Source: Variovorax sp. TBS-050B (GTDB lineage: Bacteria; Pseudomonadota; Gammaproteobacteria; Burkholderiales; Burkholderiaceae_C). From it: a DNA stretch of 64,000 nucleotides. Position numbers and translations under genes: made by a program. Under the pieces are notes generated by a model, which made no database searches, was not told the DNA's origin, and saw only the letters and a list, made by a program, of their open reading frames with translations. The stretch spans positions 4,870,929-4,934,928 of the forward strand of contig NZ_JARXYR010000002.1 of the NCBI RefSeq assembly GCF_029893635.1, given 5' to 3'. Positions 36,411-45,915 of this stretch are shown one piece after another (positions within the stretch are counted from its first letter, which is position 1; every line of letters starts with the position of its first letter).

Positions 36411-36920
36411 ATGCGTAAAGCACTCGACTTTCTCTACGACAGCGCCGCCGCCCTGGCGGCGCTTTTCATGGTCGGCCTGCTGGCGATGGTGCTGCTCTCC
36501 ATCGTCGGCCGCCAGCTCCACTTCAACATTCCCGGCATCGACGCCTATGCGGGCTACCTGATGGCCGGTGCCGGCTTCCTCGCGCTCGCGCACACGCTCA
36601 AGCGCGGCGAGCACATCCGCGTCACGCTGGTGCTGCAGAACCTGCCGCCCGCCGCGCAGCGCTGGCTCGAGCGCTGGGCCATGGGTGCGGGCGCGCTGCT
36701 CGCGTTGCTGTTCGCCTGGTACAGCGTGCGGCTGGTGATGCAGTCGCACGAGTTCCAGGACATCTCCACGGGCAACGACGCGACCCCGCTGTGGCTGCCG
36801 CAGCTGTCGATGGCGGTCGGCGCGCTGGTGTTCGCGATCGCGGCCTTCGACGAGTTCGTGATCGAGTGGCGCGGCCGGCCGGCCAAGGCGCCCGGTGCGG
36901 AGGCGCTGCGCCATGAGTGA
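36411..36920 (+). CDS. TRAP transporter small permease (DctQ family)
   Basis: A 169-residue inner-membrane protein with four hydrophobic segments, typical of DctQ: MVGLLAMVLLSIVGRQL, GYLMAGAGFLALAHTLKRGEHIRV, the GALLALLFAWYSVRLV segment and the last segment MAVGALVFAIAAFDEF. It assists the large permease in Na+-driven uptake. Its end overlaps the DctM start by eight bases. Confidence 0.92.
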   Translation: MRKALDFLYDSAAALAALFMVGLLAMVLLSIVGRQLHFNIPGIDAYAGYLMAGAGFLALAHTLKRGEHIRVTLVLQNLPPAAQRWLERWAMGAGALLALLFAWYSVRLVMQSHEFQDISTGNDATPLWLPQLSMAVGALVFAIAAFDEFVIEWRGRPAKAPGAEALRHE

Positions 36921-38214
36921 CATCGCCGTCGCCGGACTGCTGATCGCCGCGCTGTTCCTCATCCTCGGCAGCGGCGTGTGGATCGGCCTCACGCTCTCGG
37001 GCGTGGCGTGGATCGCGATGCAGGTCTTCTCGTCGCGCCCCGCGGGCGACGCGATGGCCGTGACCATCTGGGGCTCGGCCTCGAGCTGGACGCTCACCGC
37101 ACTGCCGCTCTTCATCTGGATGGGCGAGATCCTGTTCCGCACGCGGCTCTCGCAGGACATGTTCAAGGGCCTCGCGCCGTGGATGCAGAGCCTGCCGGGC
37201 CGGCTGCTGCACACCAACGTGGTGGGCTGCGCGGTGTTCGCGGCGGTCTCGGGTTCGAGCGCGGCCACCTGCGCCACCATCGGCAAGATGAGCCTGCCCG
37301 AACTCAAGCGCCGCGGCTATCCCGACGACATGGTGATCGGCACGCTGGCCGGCGCCGGCACCCTCGGCCTGCTGATTCCGCCGTCGATCATCATGATCGT
37401 CTACGGCGTGAGCGCCGACGTCTCCATCGCGCGGCTGTTCATCGCCGGCGTGGTGCCGGGCATCCTGCTCGCGCTGCTGTTCTCGGGTTACATCGTGCTC
37501 TGGGCGCTGCGCCATCCCGACCGCATACCGCCGGCCGACGCGAAGCTGCCCTTCGGCGAAAAGCTCAAGGCCTCGCTGTCGCTGATCCCGGTGGCGGTGC
37601 TGATCCTCTCGGTGCTCGGCTCCATCTACGCGGGCATTGCCACGGCCACCGAGGCAGCGGCGGTGGGCGTGGTCGGCGCGATGGTGATCTCGGCCGCGCA
37701 GGGCTCGCTCAGCTGGCACAGCTTCAAGGAGGCGCTGCTCGGCGCCACGCGCCTCTACTGCATGATGGCGCTGATCCTCGCGGGCGCGGCCTTCCTGACG
37801 CTCGCGATGGGCTACATCGGCCTGCCGCGCCACCTGGCCGAATGGATCGGCTCGCTGGGCCTTTCGAAGTTCCAGCTGATCGCGATGCTCGCGGTGTTCT
37901 ACGTCGTGCTCGGCTGCTTCCTCGACGGCATCTCGATGGTGGTGCTGACCATGGGCGTGATCATGCCGACCGTCACCGCGGCCGGCATCGATCCCGTGTG
38001 GTTCGGCATCTTCATCGTGCTGGTGGTCGAAATGGCGCAGATCACGCCGCCCGTGGGCTTCAACCTGTTCGTGCTGCAGGGCATGACGGGCCGCGACCTG
38101 CTCTACATCGCGCGCGTCACGCTGCCGATGTTCCTGCTGATGGCGGCCGCGGTGCTCATCATCTACTTCGTGCCGCAACTGGTGACCTGGCTGCCGCAGC
38201 AGATGGCGCCCTGA
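36913..38214 (+). CDS. TRAP transporter large permease (DctM family)
   Basis: A 433-residue inner-membrane protein with about 12 hydrophobic segments. Family motifs include VVGCAVFAAVSGSSAATCAT, GAGTLGLLIPPSIIMIVYG, and MAQITPPVGFNLFVLQGM. It is the transport subunit that couples Na+ influx to uptake of the DctP-bound organic acid. ATG 36913 inside the dctQ end is preferred; an upstream in-frame ATG at 36895 would lie deeper in dctQ. Confidence 0.93.
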   Translation: MSDIAVAGLLIAALFLILGSGVWIGLTLSGVAWIAMQVFSSRPAGDAMAVTIWGSASSWTLTALPLFIWMGEILFRTRLSQDMFKGLAPWMQSLPGRLLHTNVVGCAVFAAVSGSSAATCATIGKMSLPELKRRGYPDDMVIGTLAGAGTLGLLIPPSIIMIVYGVSADVSIARLFIAGVVPGILLALLFSGYIVLWALRHPDRIPPADAKLPFGEKLKASLSLIPVAVLILSVLGSIYAGIATATEAAAVGVVGAMVISAAQGSLSWHSFKEALLGATRLYCMMALILAGAAFLTLAMGYIGLPRHLAEWIGSLGLSKFQLIAMLAVFYVVLGCFLDGISMVVLTMGVIMPTVTAAGIDPVWFGIFIVLVVEMAQITPPVGFNLFVLQGMTGRDLLYIARVTLPMFLLMAAAVLIIYFVPQLVTWLPQQMAP

Positions 38215-38235
38215 GCGGGCGTCGACAATAGGCCG

Positions 38236-38613
38236 ATGCTGCTTCCGATCCTCGCCATCTGCATGGGTGCCTCCGCGGGTGCGCTCGCGCGCTGGGGGCT
38301 CGCACTCTGGTTCGGTACCGGCGGCCTCATGCCCTGGGGCACGCTGGCGGCCAACCTGATCGGTGGCTACCTGATCGGCGTGGCGATCGCCGCGTTCCAG
38401 CTGCTGCCGGACCTCGATCCCGCATGGCGGCTCGCGCTGGTGACCGGCTTCCTCGGCGGCCTCACGACCTTCTCGAGCTTCTCGGCCGAGGTCGTGACCA
38501 TGCTGCTCGAAGGCCGCCTGGGCGTGGCGCTGCTCACGGCCTCGGCCCACCTCGGCGGCTCGCTGCTCGCGACCTGGCTCGGCATCCGCTGCGTGCAGGC
38601 GCTGGCCGGCTGA
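38236..38613 (+). CDS. crcB: Fluoride ion channel CrcB (Fluc)
   Basis: A 125-residue membrane protein of four helices: GASAGALARWGLALWFG, GTLAANLIGGYLIGVAIA, LVTGFLGGLTTFSSFSAEVV with the fluoride-path Phe/Ser/Thr residues, and a last helix ending CVQALAG. It forms dual-topology dimers that export fluoride. Only 21 bases separate it from the TRAP permease, and I see no fluoride riboswitch there. Confidence 0.93.
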   Translation: MLLPILAICMGASAGALARWGLALWFGTGGLMPWGTLAANLIGGYLIGVAIAAFQLLPDLDPAWRLALVTGFLGGLTTFSSFSAEVVTMLLEGRLGVALLTASAHLGGSLLATWLGIRCVQALAG

Positions 38614-38698
38614 GCCCGCGCCGACGGTCCCTAAGGCCGTCGGCGCGCCTCGGCTTTTGGGGCGTCGCGCGAAAAGTCGGTCGATAGAATCGACCGCA

Positions 38699-41636
38699 AT
38701 GCCCCTGGTCCTGCTCGTCGTCCTCCCCTTCATTGCCAGCGTGCTGGCCGCGTTGATGCCCTCCAACGCGCGCAACCGGGAATCGACGCTCGCAGGCCTG
38801 GTGGCGCTGGGCTGCGCGGTGCAGGCCGCATGGCTCTTTCCCCGCATCGCAGACGGCAACGTGCTGCGCGAGCGCATCGAATGGCTGCCCGAGCTCGGCC
38901 TCGACCTCGTGTTCCGCCTGGACGGCTTCGCCTGGCTGTTCTGCATGCTGGTGCTCGGCATCGGCACGCTGGTGGTGCTCTACGCGCGCTACTACATGTC
39001 GCCCTCGGACCCGGTGCCGCGCTTCTTCTCGTTCTTCCTCGCGTTCATGGGCGCGATGGTCGGCGTGGTGCTCTCGGGCAACCTGATCCAGATGGTGCTG
39101 TTCTGGGAACTCACCAGCCTGTTCTCCTTCCTGCTGATCGGCTACTGGCACCACCGGCGCGATGCGCGCCGCGGCGCGCGCATGGCGCTCACGGTCACGG
39201 GCGCGGGCGGGCTCTGCCTGCTGGCCGGCGTGCTGGTGCTGGGCCGCATCGCGGGCAGCTACGAGCTCGACGTGGTGCTCGCTTCGGGCACCGAGATCCG
39301 CGCGCATGCGCTCTATCCCGCGGCGCTGGTGCTGATCCTGCTCGGCGCCTTCACCAAGAGCGCGCAGTTCCCGTTCCACTTCTGGCTGCCGCGCGCCATG
39401 GCCGCGCCCACGCCGGTGTCGGCCTACCTGCATTCGGCCACGATGGTGAAGCTCGGCGTGTTCCTGCTGGCGCGCCTCTGGCCGGTGCTCTCGGGCACCG
39501 AGCAGTGGTTCTGGATGGTCGGCGGCGCAGGCGCGATCACGCTGCTGCTCGGCGGCTTCGTCGCGATGTTCCAGCGCGACCTGAAGGCGCTGCTCGCCTA
39601 CTCGACCATCTCGCACCTCGGCCTGATCACGCTGCTGCTCGGGCTCAACAGCCCGCTCGCGGCGGTGGCGGCCGTGTTCCACGTGATGAACCACGCCACC
39701 TTCAAGGCGTCGCTCTTCATGGCGGCCGGCATCATCGACCACGAGTCGGGCACGCGCGACATCCGCAAGCTCAGCGGCCTGCTGCGGCTGATGCCGATCA
39801 CCGGCACGCTCGCGATCATCGCGAGCGCCTCGATGGCGGGCGTGCCGCTGCTCAACGGCTTTCTCTCGAAGGAGATGTTCTTCGCCGAGACGGTGTTCAT
39901 CCAGTCCACGCCCTGGATCGACTTCAGCCTGCCGGTCATCGCCACCGTGGCGGGCGTCTTCAGCGTGGCCTACTCGGCGCGCCTCGTGTTCGACGTGTTC
40001 TTCGGGCCGCCGCCCGGCCCCGAGGTGCCCCGACAGCCGCACGAGCCGCCGCACTGGATGCGCGTGCCGGTCGAGCTGCTGGTGCTGGTCTGCCTGGTGG
40101 TGGGGGTGGCACCCGCATGGTCGATCGGTACGCTGCTCGCAGCCGCGGCACGGCCGGTGGTCGGCGACGTGCTGCCCGCCTACAGCCTCGCTGTGTGGCA
40201 CGGCTTCAACCTGCCGCTGGTCATGAGCTTCGTCGCGCTCGCGGGCGGCGTGGCGCTCTACCTGTCGCAGCGCCGCCGCCGTGCGCTCGGCAAACTCGAA
40301 CGCACGCCGCTCCTGCACCGCTTCGACGGCCAGGCCATCTTCGAGCACCTGCTCGCGCAGCTCAGCGAAGCGGGCCGGCGCAGCCGCCGCGTCCTGGGCG
40401 CGCGCCGCATGCAGACGCAGTTGCTGCTGCTGATCGCGGTGGCCGGCGCGGGCGCCGCCGCCTCGCTCTGGACCGCACCCGTGTCACGCGGCGGCCGCGA
40501 GCTGCTGCCCTTCTCGCCGATGTTCGCCATGACGTGGTTCATCGGCGGCGTGTGCGCCGTCGCGGCCGCCTGGCAGGCCAAGTTCCACCGGCTCGCGTCG
40601 CTGATGCTGGCCTCGGCCGCGGGGCTGGTGTGCTGCATCACCTTCATCTGGTTCTCGGCGCCCGACCTGGCGCTCACGCAGCTGGTGGTCGAGGCCGTGA
40701 CCACCGTGCTGATCCTGCTCGGCCTGCGCTGGCTGCCGATGCGCAGCAAGGATGCCGTGCAGCCCGCGCGCGCGCGGCTGAAGCCCTGGGGCCGGCGCGG
40801 GCGCGACCTGCTGGTCGCCGTCGGCGCGGGCGGCGGCATGGCGGCCCTGGCCTGGCTCATGATGACGCGGCCGTTTCCGCAGAGCATCTCGCCTTTCTTC
40901 CTCGAACGCGCACTCACCGAGGGCGGCGGCACCAACGTGGTCAACGTGATGCTCGTCGACTTCCGCGGCTTCGACACCTTCGGCGAGATCACGGTGCTCG
41001 GCGTGGTCGCGCTCGCGGTGTATGCGCTGCTGCGCCGCTTCCGCCCTGCCAGGGAATCAATGGCATTGCCGCCGCAGCAGCGCGCGCAGGCCGACGACGG
41101 CAGCAGCGACCTGCTCAACCCACGGCTCGCGAAGGACACGGCCGTGGGCTACCTGATGGTTCCCGCGGTGCTGGTGCGCCTGCTGCTGCCGCTCGCGGTG
41201 CTGGTGTCGGTCTACTTCTTCATGCGCGGCCACAACGCGCCCGGCGGCGGCTTCGTCGCGGGCCTGGTGATGTCGGTGGCGCTGGTGCTGCAGTTCATCG
41301 TCTCGGGCACCGAATGGGTGGAAGAGCATCTGCGCATCTATCCGCGCCGCTGGATCGCCTTCGGCCTGCTGCTGTCGCTCGCGACCGGCAGCGGCGCGCT
41401 GCTGTTCGGCTATCCCTTCATGACCACGCACACCGCGCACCTGAGCCTGCCGCTGCTCGGCGAGCTGCACGTGCCGAGCGCGCTCTTCTTCGACATCGGC
41501 GTGTTCGCGCTGGTGCTCGGCGCCACCATGCTGATCCTCACCGCGCTGGCCCACCAGTCGATCCGCAGCCACCGCTGGCGCCGCCGAGCAGGAAGAAAAG
41601 GCGGCCGAAGCCGCGGCTTCGGGAGGCGAACACTGA
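38699..41636 (+). CDS. mrpA: Monovalent cation/H+ antiporter subunit A (MrpA/PhaAB), frame broken near its end
   Basis: The largest subunit of an Mrp (Pha/Mnh) Na+/H+ or K+/H+ antiporter, related to complex I subunit NuoL: about 20 membrane segments with FWELTSLFSFLLIGYWHH, KSAQFPFHFWLPRAMAAPTP and HLGLITLLLGLNSPLAAVAA. The C-terminal third is the fused MrpB-type region (GHNAPGGGFVAGLVMS). As written, the frame runs straight into mrpC. Deleting one base in the GC-rich 41581-41585 gives the tail REQEEKAAEAAASGGEH and a TGA at 41634-41636 that overlaps the mrpC ATG, the normal arrangement. Repaired length is about 978 residues. A TAGAAT box (38685-38690) lies only eight bases before ATG 38699. 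Confidence 0.9.
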
Positions 41637-41989
41637 TGGAGGCCGTGCTCGCCATCGCGATCGGGGTGCTCACCGGCTCGGGCGTGTACCTGCTGCTGCG
41701 CCCGCGCACCTTCCAGGTGATCATGGGCCTCACGCTCATCTCGTACGCCGTCAACCTCTTCATCTTCAGCATGGGCCGGCTCAAGCTCGACAGCGAGCCC
41801 GTGCTCGTCAAGGGCTTCACGGCCACGCTCGCGAACACGGCCGATCCGATGCCGCAGGCACTGGTGCTGACGGCGATCGTGATCGGCTTCGCGATGACGG
41901 CGCTGTTCCTCGTCGTGCTGCTGGCCTCGCGCGGCCTCACCGGCACCGACCATGTGGATGGCGAAGAGCGCCAGGAGACGGCGGAATGA
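41636..41989 (+). CDS. mrpC: Monovalent cation/H+ antiporter subunit C (MrpC)
   Basis: A 117-residue, three-helix subunit homologous to NuoK: MEAVLAIAIGVLTGSGVYLL, MGLTLISYAVNLFIFSMG, and DPMPQALVLTAIVIGFAMTA. ATG 41636 is preceded by GGAGG at good distance and overlaps the repaired mrpA stop in TGATG. It should be annotated as its own gene rather than as the tail of MrpA. Its stop overlaps mrpD in ATGA. Confidence 0.9.
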   Translation: MEAVLAIAIGVLTGSGVYLLLRPRTFQVIMGLTLISYAVNLFIFSMGRLKLDSEPVLVKGFTATLANTADPMPQALVLTAIVIGFAMTALFLVVLLASRGLTGTDHVDGEERQETAE

Positions 41990-43692
41990 GCGGGCTGGTC
42001 CAACTGCTCGACCGGCTGCTCGAACTCGGCATGCCGCACCTCGTCGCGGCGCCGATCCTGCTGCCGCTGGTCACGGCCGCGCTGATGCTGCTGCTCGGCG
42101 AACGCCGGCGCCGCACCAAGTCGGCGCTGAGCGTGGTCTCGGGCCTTGCCGGCCTGCTCGCGGCGCTCGCGCTGCTGCGCTGGGTCAACGCGCCCGACAC
42201 CGGCGACGGCCCCGGCTCGATCGGCGTCTACCTGCCGGGCAACTGGCAGGCACCGTTCGGCATCGTGCTCGTGGCCGACCGACTCTCGACCATGATGGTG
42301 GCGCTCACGGGCGTGGTCGCGTTCGCGGCCTCGATCTACTCGACCTCGCGCTGGGACCGCGCCGGCGTGCACTTCCATCCGCTGCTGCAGCTGCAGCTCA
42401 TGGGCCTGAACGGCGCCTTCCTCACGGGCGACCTGTTCAACCTGTTCGTCTTCTTCGAGGTGATGCTCGCGGCCTCGTACGGGCTGCTGCTGCACGGCTC
42501 GGGGCGGCTGCGCGTGCAGGCGGGCCTGCACTACATCGCGATCAACCTCGCGGCCTCCGCGCTGTTCCTCGTGGGTGCGGCGCTGCTCTACGGCGCGACC
42601 GGCACGCTCAACATGGCCGACCTCGGCATGCGCATCGCGCAGCTCGCGCCGGCCGACCGCGGCCTCGTGCATGCGGCGGCCGCCATCCTCGCGACCGCCT
42701 TCTTCGCCAAGGCCGGCGCCTGGCCGCTCAACTTCTGGCTCGTGCCGGCCTACAGCGCCGCGGTGTCGCCCGTGGGCGCGGTGTTCGCGCTGCTCACCAA
42801 GCTCGGCATCTACACGCTGCTCAGGCTCTGGACCGTGCTGTTCGCGCCCGACACCGGCGCCTCGGCCGCGCTCGGTCAGTCGGTGCTCATCGCGATCGGG
42901 CTCGCCACGCTGTTCGGCGGCGCGCTCGGCATCGTGGGCACGCAGCGGCTGTCCAACCTCGCGGGCTTCAGCGTGCTGGTGTCGGCAGGTACGCTGCTCG
43001 CCGCCATCGGCCTGGGCGAACCCGCCGTCTGGGCCGGCGCGCTCTACTACCTGCTGAGCTCCACGCTCGCGGTCAGTGCCTTCTTCCTGCTGATCGACAT
43101 GATCGAGCGCTGGCGCAATGCCGGCCAGAGCGTCGCGCCGCACGAGCAGGCCGGCAACGCGCCCTTTCTCGCCGAGGACCTGCGCGTGCTCGACGACGTG
43201 AACCTCGACGACGACGCGCAGGCCCTCTACGGCCGCGCCATTCCGGCCGGCATCGCCTTCCTGGGCCTGAGCTTCATCGGCTGCACGCTGCTGATCGCAG
43301 GGCTGCCGCCGCTGTCGGGCTTCGTGGGCAAGTTCGCGATGCTGTCGGGGGCCTTCATCACCAGCGGCACCTCGCTGCCGGCATGGATCTTCCTCGCGCT
43401 GCTGCTGGTCTCGGGCTTTCTTGCGCTGATCGCGCTGAGCCGCACCGGCATCCGGCATTTCTGGACCCAGCCGCATCCCACCATGCCCGCCCTTCCCGCG
43501 CTCGAGGTGCTGCCCGTGGCCGGCCTGCTCGCGGCCTGCGTGGCGCTGACGGTCTGGGCCGGCCCGGTCATGCGCCATGCCATCGCCACCGCCGAGGGCC
43601 TGCGCACGCCCACCGCCTACCGCGCAGCGGTGATGGGGGCGCGCCAGGTGCCGAACCCCGTGCCGCCGCCGGCCAGGGAGCCGCGCCCATGA
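41986..43692 (+). CDS. mrpD: Monovalent cation/H+ antiporter subunit D (MrpD)
   Basis: A 568-residue membrane subunit homologous to complex I NuoM/NuoN: LFNLFVFFEVMLAASYGLLLHG, FFAKAGAWPLNFWLVPAYSA with the conserved Lys of the proton path, and LPPLSGFVGKFAML. The length is slightly above typical MrpD because of a hydrophilic insert around residues 380-410 (HEQAGNAPFLAEDLRVLDD). Four-base overlaps at both ends show tight coupling in the mrp operon. Confidence 0.93.
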   Translation: MSGLVQLLDRLLELGMPHLVAAPILLPLVTAALMLLLGERRRRTKSALSVVSGLAGLLAALALLRWVNAPDTGDGPGSIGVYLPGNWQAPFGIVLVADRLSTMMVALTGVVAFAASIYSTSRWDRAGVHFHPLLQLQLMGLNGAFLTGDLFNLFVFFEVMLAASYGLLLHGSGRLRVQAGLHYIAINLAASALFLVGAALLYGATGTLNMADLGMRIAQLAPADRGLVHAAAAILATAFFAKAGAWPLNFWLVPAYSAAVSPVGAVFALLTKLGIYTLLRLWTVLFAPDTGASAALGQSVLIAIGLATLFGGALGIVGTQRLSNLAGFSVLVSAGTLLAAIGLGEPAVWAGALYYLLSSTLAVSAFFLLIDMIERWRNAGQSVAPHEQAGNAPFLAEDLRVLDDVNLDDDAQALYGRAIPAGIAFLGLSFIGCTLLIAGLPPLSGFVGKFAMLSGAFITSGTSLPAWIFLALLLVSGFLALIALSRTGIRHFWTQPHPTMPALPALEVLPVAGLLAACVALTVWAGPVMRHAIATAEGLRTPTAYRAAVMGARQVPNPVPPPAREPRP

Positions 43693-44180
43693 AGCGCTGG
43701 ATGCCCTCGCGGCCGCTCTCGCTGGCGCTCTTCGCCGTGTGGCTGCTGCTCAACCAGTCGCTCGACGCCGTCACGCTGCTGTCGGCCGCGGCCATGGCCA
43801 TTGCGGTGCCGCTGCTCACCCGCGGCCTGCGTCCGGCGCCGGTCCGCATGCGGCGGCCCGGCGTAGCGCTGCGGCTCTCGTTCGTCGTGACCTGGGACAT
43901 GCTCAAGTCCGCCTACGACGTGGCGCGGCTGCTGCTCACGCGGCGCACCTCGCACATCGCCGCGAAGTTCGTGCACGTTCCGCTCGACATGCGCGATCCG
44001 AACGGGCTCGCGGTGCTGGCGATGATCATGTGCCTGACGCCCGGCACGGCCTGGGGCGAGATCTCGTTCGACAGCCGCACCCTGCTGATCCACCTGTTCG
44101 ACCTGGACGACGAGGCGGCCTTCATCGCCATGATCAAGACCCGCTACGAACGCCCGCTGATGGAGATCTTCGAATCATGA
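43689..44180 (+). CDS. mrpE: Monovalent cation/H+ antiporter subunit E (MrpE)
   Basis: A 163-residue membrane subunit. Two hydrophobic segments at the N-terminus (LALFAVWLLLNQSLDAVTLL and the next) precede a soluble region with the MrpE signature VPLDMRDPNGLAVLAMIMCL and TPGTAW, ending HLFDLDDEAAFIAMIKTRYE. The subunit is required for full antiport activity in other Mrp systems. It overlaps mrpD and mrpF by four bases each. Confidence 0.92.
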   Translation: MKRWMPSRPLSLALFAVWLLLNQSLDAVTLLSAAAMAIAVPLLTRGLRPAPVRMRRPGVALRLSFVVTWDMLKSAYDVARLLLTRRTSHIAAKFVHVPLDMRDPNGLAVLAMIMCLTPGTAWGEISFDSRTLLIHLFDLDDEAAFIAMIKTRYERPLMEIFES

Positions 44181-44455
44181 CGCCTGTTCTTTTCTGGGCC
44201 CTCAAGTTCGCGCTCTTCCTGCTCGCGGTGGCGATGCTCTGCGCGCTCTTCCGCCTGCTCGTCGGCCCCACCGCGCAGGACCGCGTGATGGCGCTCGACT
44301 GCCTCTACATCAACGGCATGCTGATGATGCTGGTGCTCGGCATCGTCTACGCGAGCAACGTGTACTTCGAGGCCGCGATGCTGGTCGCGATCTTCGGCTT
44401 CGTCGGCTCGACCGCGATGGCCAAGTTCCTGTTGCGCGGGGAAGTGATCGAATGA
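44177..44455 (+). CDS. mrpF: Monovalent cation/H+ antiporter subunit F (MrpF)
   Basis: A 92-residue three-helix subunit: LFLLAVAMLCALFRLLVGPT, then AQDRVMALDCLYINGMLMML, and YFEAAMLVAIFGFVGSTAMA. Size and the GPTAQDRVMALD motif are diagnostic. It overlaps mrpE by four bases. Confidence 0.93.
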   Translation: MTPVLFWALKFALFLLAVAMLCALFRLLVGPTAQDRVMALDCLYINGMLMMLVLGIVYASNVYFEAAMLVAIFGFVGSTAMAKFLLRGEVIE

Positions 44456-44504
44456 GCGCCCTGTCCGTCAGCCCGCCGAACGGCGCACCGCCACGGAGGC
44501 CGTC

Positions 44505-44861
44505 ATGAACGACTTCATCGTCGGACCGCTGCCGCTGTGGGCCGAGATCGTGACCGCGGTGTTCGCCGTGGCCGGCGCGGCCTTCGCGGCCATCGGCTCG
44601 TTCGGGCTCGTGCGGCTGCCCACCTTCTTCCGCCGTATCCACGCGCCCACGCTCGGCGCCACCGTGGGCGTGTGGTGCATGACGATCGCGATGATCGTCT
44701 ACTTCTCGGTGCAGGGCTTCAGCCTGTTCCTGCATGCGGTGCTGATCGTGCTGTTCATCGCGCTCACCGCGCCGATCACCACCATCTTCCTGATGCGCGC
44801 GGCGCTGTTCCGCGAACGGCAGAAGGGCGGCGACGTGCCGCCCGCCGCCGGGCCGCGCTGA
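44505..44861 (+). CDS. mrpG: Monovalent cation/H+ antiporter subunit G (MrpG)
   Basis: A 118-residue three-helix subunit: VFAVAGAAFAAIGSFGLVRL, PTFFRRIHAPTLGATVGVW and LHAVLIVLFIALTAPITTIF. It completes the A-G subunit set and assists assembly or ion coupling. ATG 44505 has GGAGG upstream. The 49-base gap to mrpF, larger than elsewhere in the operon, contains an 18-codon frame that starts in the mrpF stop and ends in the mrpG start. Confidence 0.92.
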   Translation: MNDFIVGPLPLWAEIVTAVFAVAGAAFAAIGSFGLVRLPTFFRRIHAPTLGATVGVWCMTIAMIVYFSVQGFSLFLHAVLIVLFIALTAPITTIFLMRAALFRERQKGGDVPPAAGPR

Positions 44862-44878
44862 GGAACCGACCAGCCGCC

Positions 44879-45901
44879 TCAGTTCATCGCAAGCTGCTGC
44901 AGCCCCTTGGCGCGTGCCACTTCCATTTCGCGCGGCAGCGTCACCGCGTTCTTCACCGCGAGAATCTCGGCCATCACGCTCACCGCGATCTCGGGCGGCG
45001 TCTTGCTGCCGATGTAGATGCCGATCGGCCCGCGCAGCCGCGCCAGCGAGGCCTCGGTCTGGCCGAAGTGCTCGATCATGCGGCCGCGCCGCGCCTCGGC
45101 ATTGCGGCGCGAGCCGATGGCGCCGACGTAGAAGGCCTCGCTCTCCAGCGCCTCGAGCAGCGCCAGGTCGTCGAGCTTGGGGTCGTGCGTGAGCGCCACC
45201 ACGCAGCTGCGGCGGTCGGGGCGGAAGGCGAGCACCGCGTCGTCGGGCATCTCGGTGGTGATCGCCACACCGGGCAGCGACCAGGCGGTGCGGTACTCGG
45301 CACGCGGATCGCACAGCGTGACCGCGAAGCCGCTGAACTTGGCCATGGTCGCGAGGTACTCCGCGAGCTGCCCGGCGCCGATCAGCAGCATGCGGTACTC
45401 GGGGCCGAAGGTGTTGGCGAGTTGCGCGTCGTCCACGCGGAGTTCGTCGGGCGCGGTGGCCTCGGCCAGCCGCACGGCGCCGTCCGCGAGCGTGACGGTG
45501 CGCCGCATCAGCCGGCCCTGCTCCAGCGCCGCCACCAGCGTCGCGAGCGATTCGGCGTCGGGGTCGTGTTCGAGCAGCAGTTCCAGCGTGCCGCCGCAGG
45601 GCAGCCCGAAGCGATGCGCCTCGTCGGCCGTGATGCCGTACTTGACGAGCGCGGGCGGCGTGCCCGGCGGCACGTTCTCGCCTCCGCCGTGCGCCCGGCT
45701 GTAGCGCGCGATCAGATCGTCCTCGATGCAGCCGCCCGAGACCGAGCCCACCACCGCACCGTCTTCCGCGAGGGCCATGATCGAGCCCACCGGCCGCGGG
45801 GACGAGCCCCAGGTGCGCACCACCGTGGCCAGCAGCGCGCGCTGGCCGGCCTGCCGCCAGTCGCGCAGCGTGCGCAGCACCATGACGTCGAGGTTCTCCA
45901 T
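44879..45901 (-). CDS. XdhC/CoxI family molybdenum hydroxylase maturation protein
   Basis: A 340-residue cytoplasmic protein. The N-terminal XdhC/CoxI domain (about 15-80) has LLATVVRTWGSSPRPVGSIM and GSVSGGCIEDDL. The C-terminal Rossmann domain (from about 190) includes LLIGAGQLAEYLATMA and LTHDPKLDDLALLEAL, with YVGAIGSRRNAEARRGRM and LRGPIGIYIGSKTPPEIAVS. XdhC proteins bind molybdenum cofactor, protect its sulfuration and insert it into the enzyme. It is the last gene of the hydroxylase cluster, 14 bases after the CoxG gene. Confidence 0.9.
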   Translation of the reverse strand: MENLDVMVLRTLRDWRQAGQRALLATVVRTWGSSPRPVGSIMALAEDGAVVGSVSGGCIEDDLIARYSRAHGGGENVPPGTPPALVKYGITADEAHRFGLPCGGTLELLLEHDPDAESLATLVAALEQGRLMRRTVTLADGAVRLAEATAPDELRVDDAQLANTFGPEYRMLLIGAGQLAEYLATMAKFSGFAVTLCDPRAEYRTAWSLPGVAITTEMPDDAVLAFRPDRRSCVVALTHDPKLDDLALLEALESEAFYVGAIGSRRNAEARRGRMIEHFGQTEASLARLRGPIGIYIGSKTPPEIAVSVMAEILAVKNAVTLPREMEVARAKGLQQLAMN

Positions 45902-45915
45902 CGCCGGTCCCCGTC

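Noticed and set aside
38215..38235. Fluoride riboswitch before crcB
   Set aside because: Only 21 bases separate crcB from the TRAP permease gene and no crcB-motif pseudoknot fits.
38699..41989. Genuine MrpA-MrpC fusion protein
   Set aside because: mrpC keeps its own RBS and start, the alternative frame gives a natural MrpA tail and stop, and three other one-base breaks occur in the window.
38830..43692. A 1620-codon plus-strand frame over the mrp operon
   Set aside because: Its first two thirds are the wrong frame of mrpA and mrpC; only the last part (from 41986) is the real mrpD.
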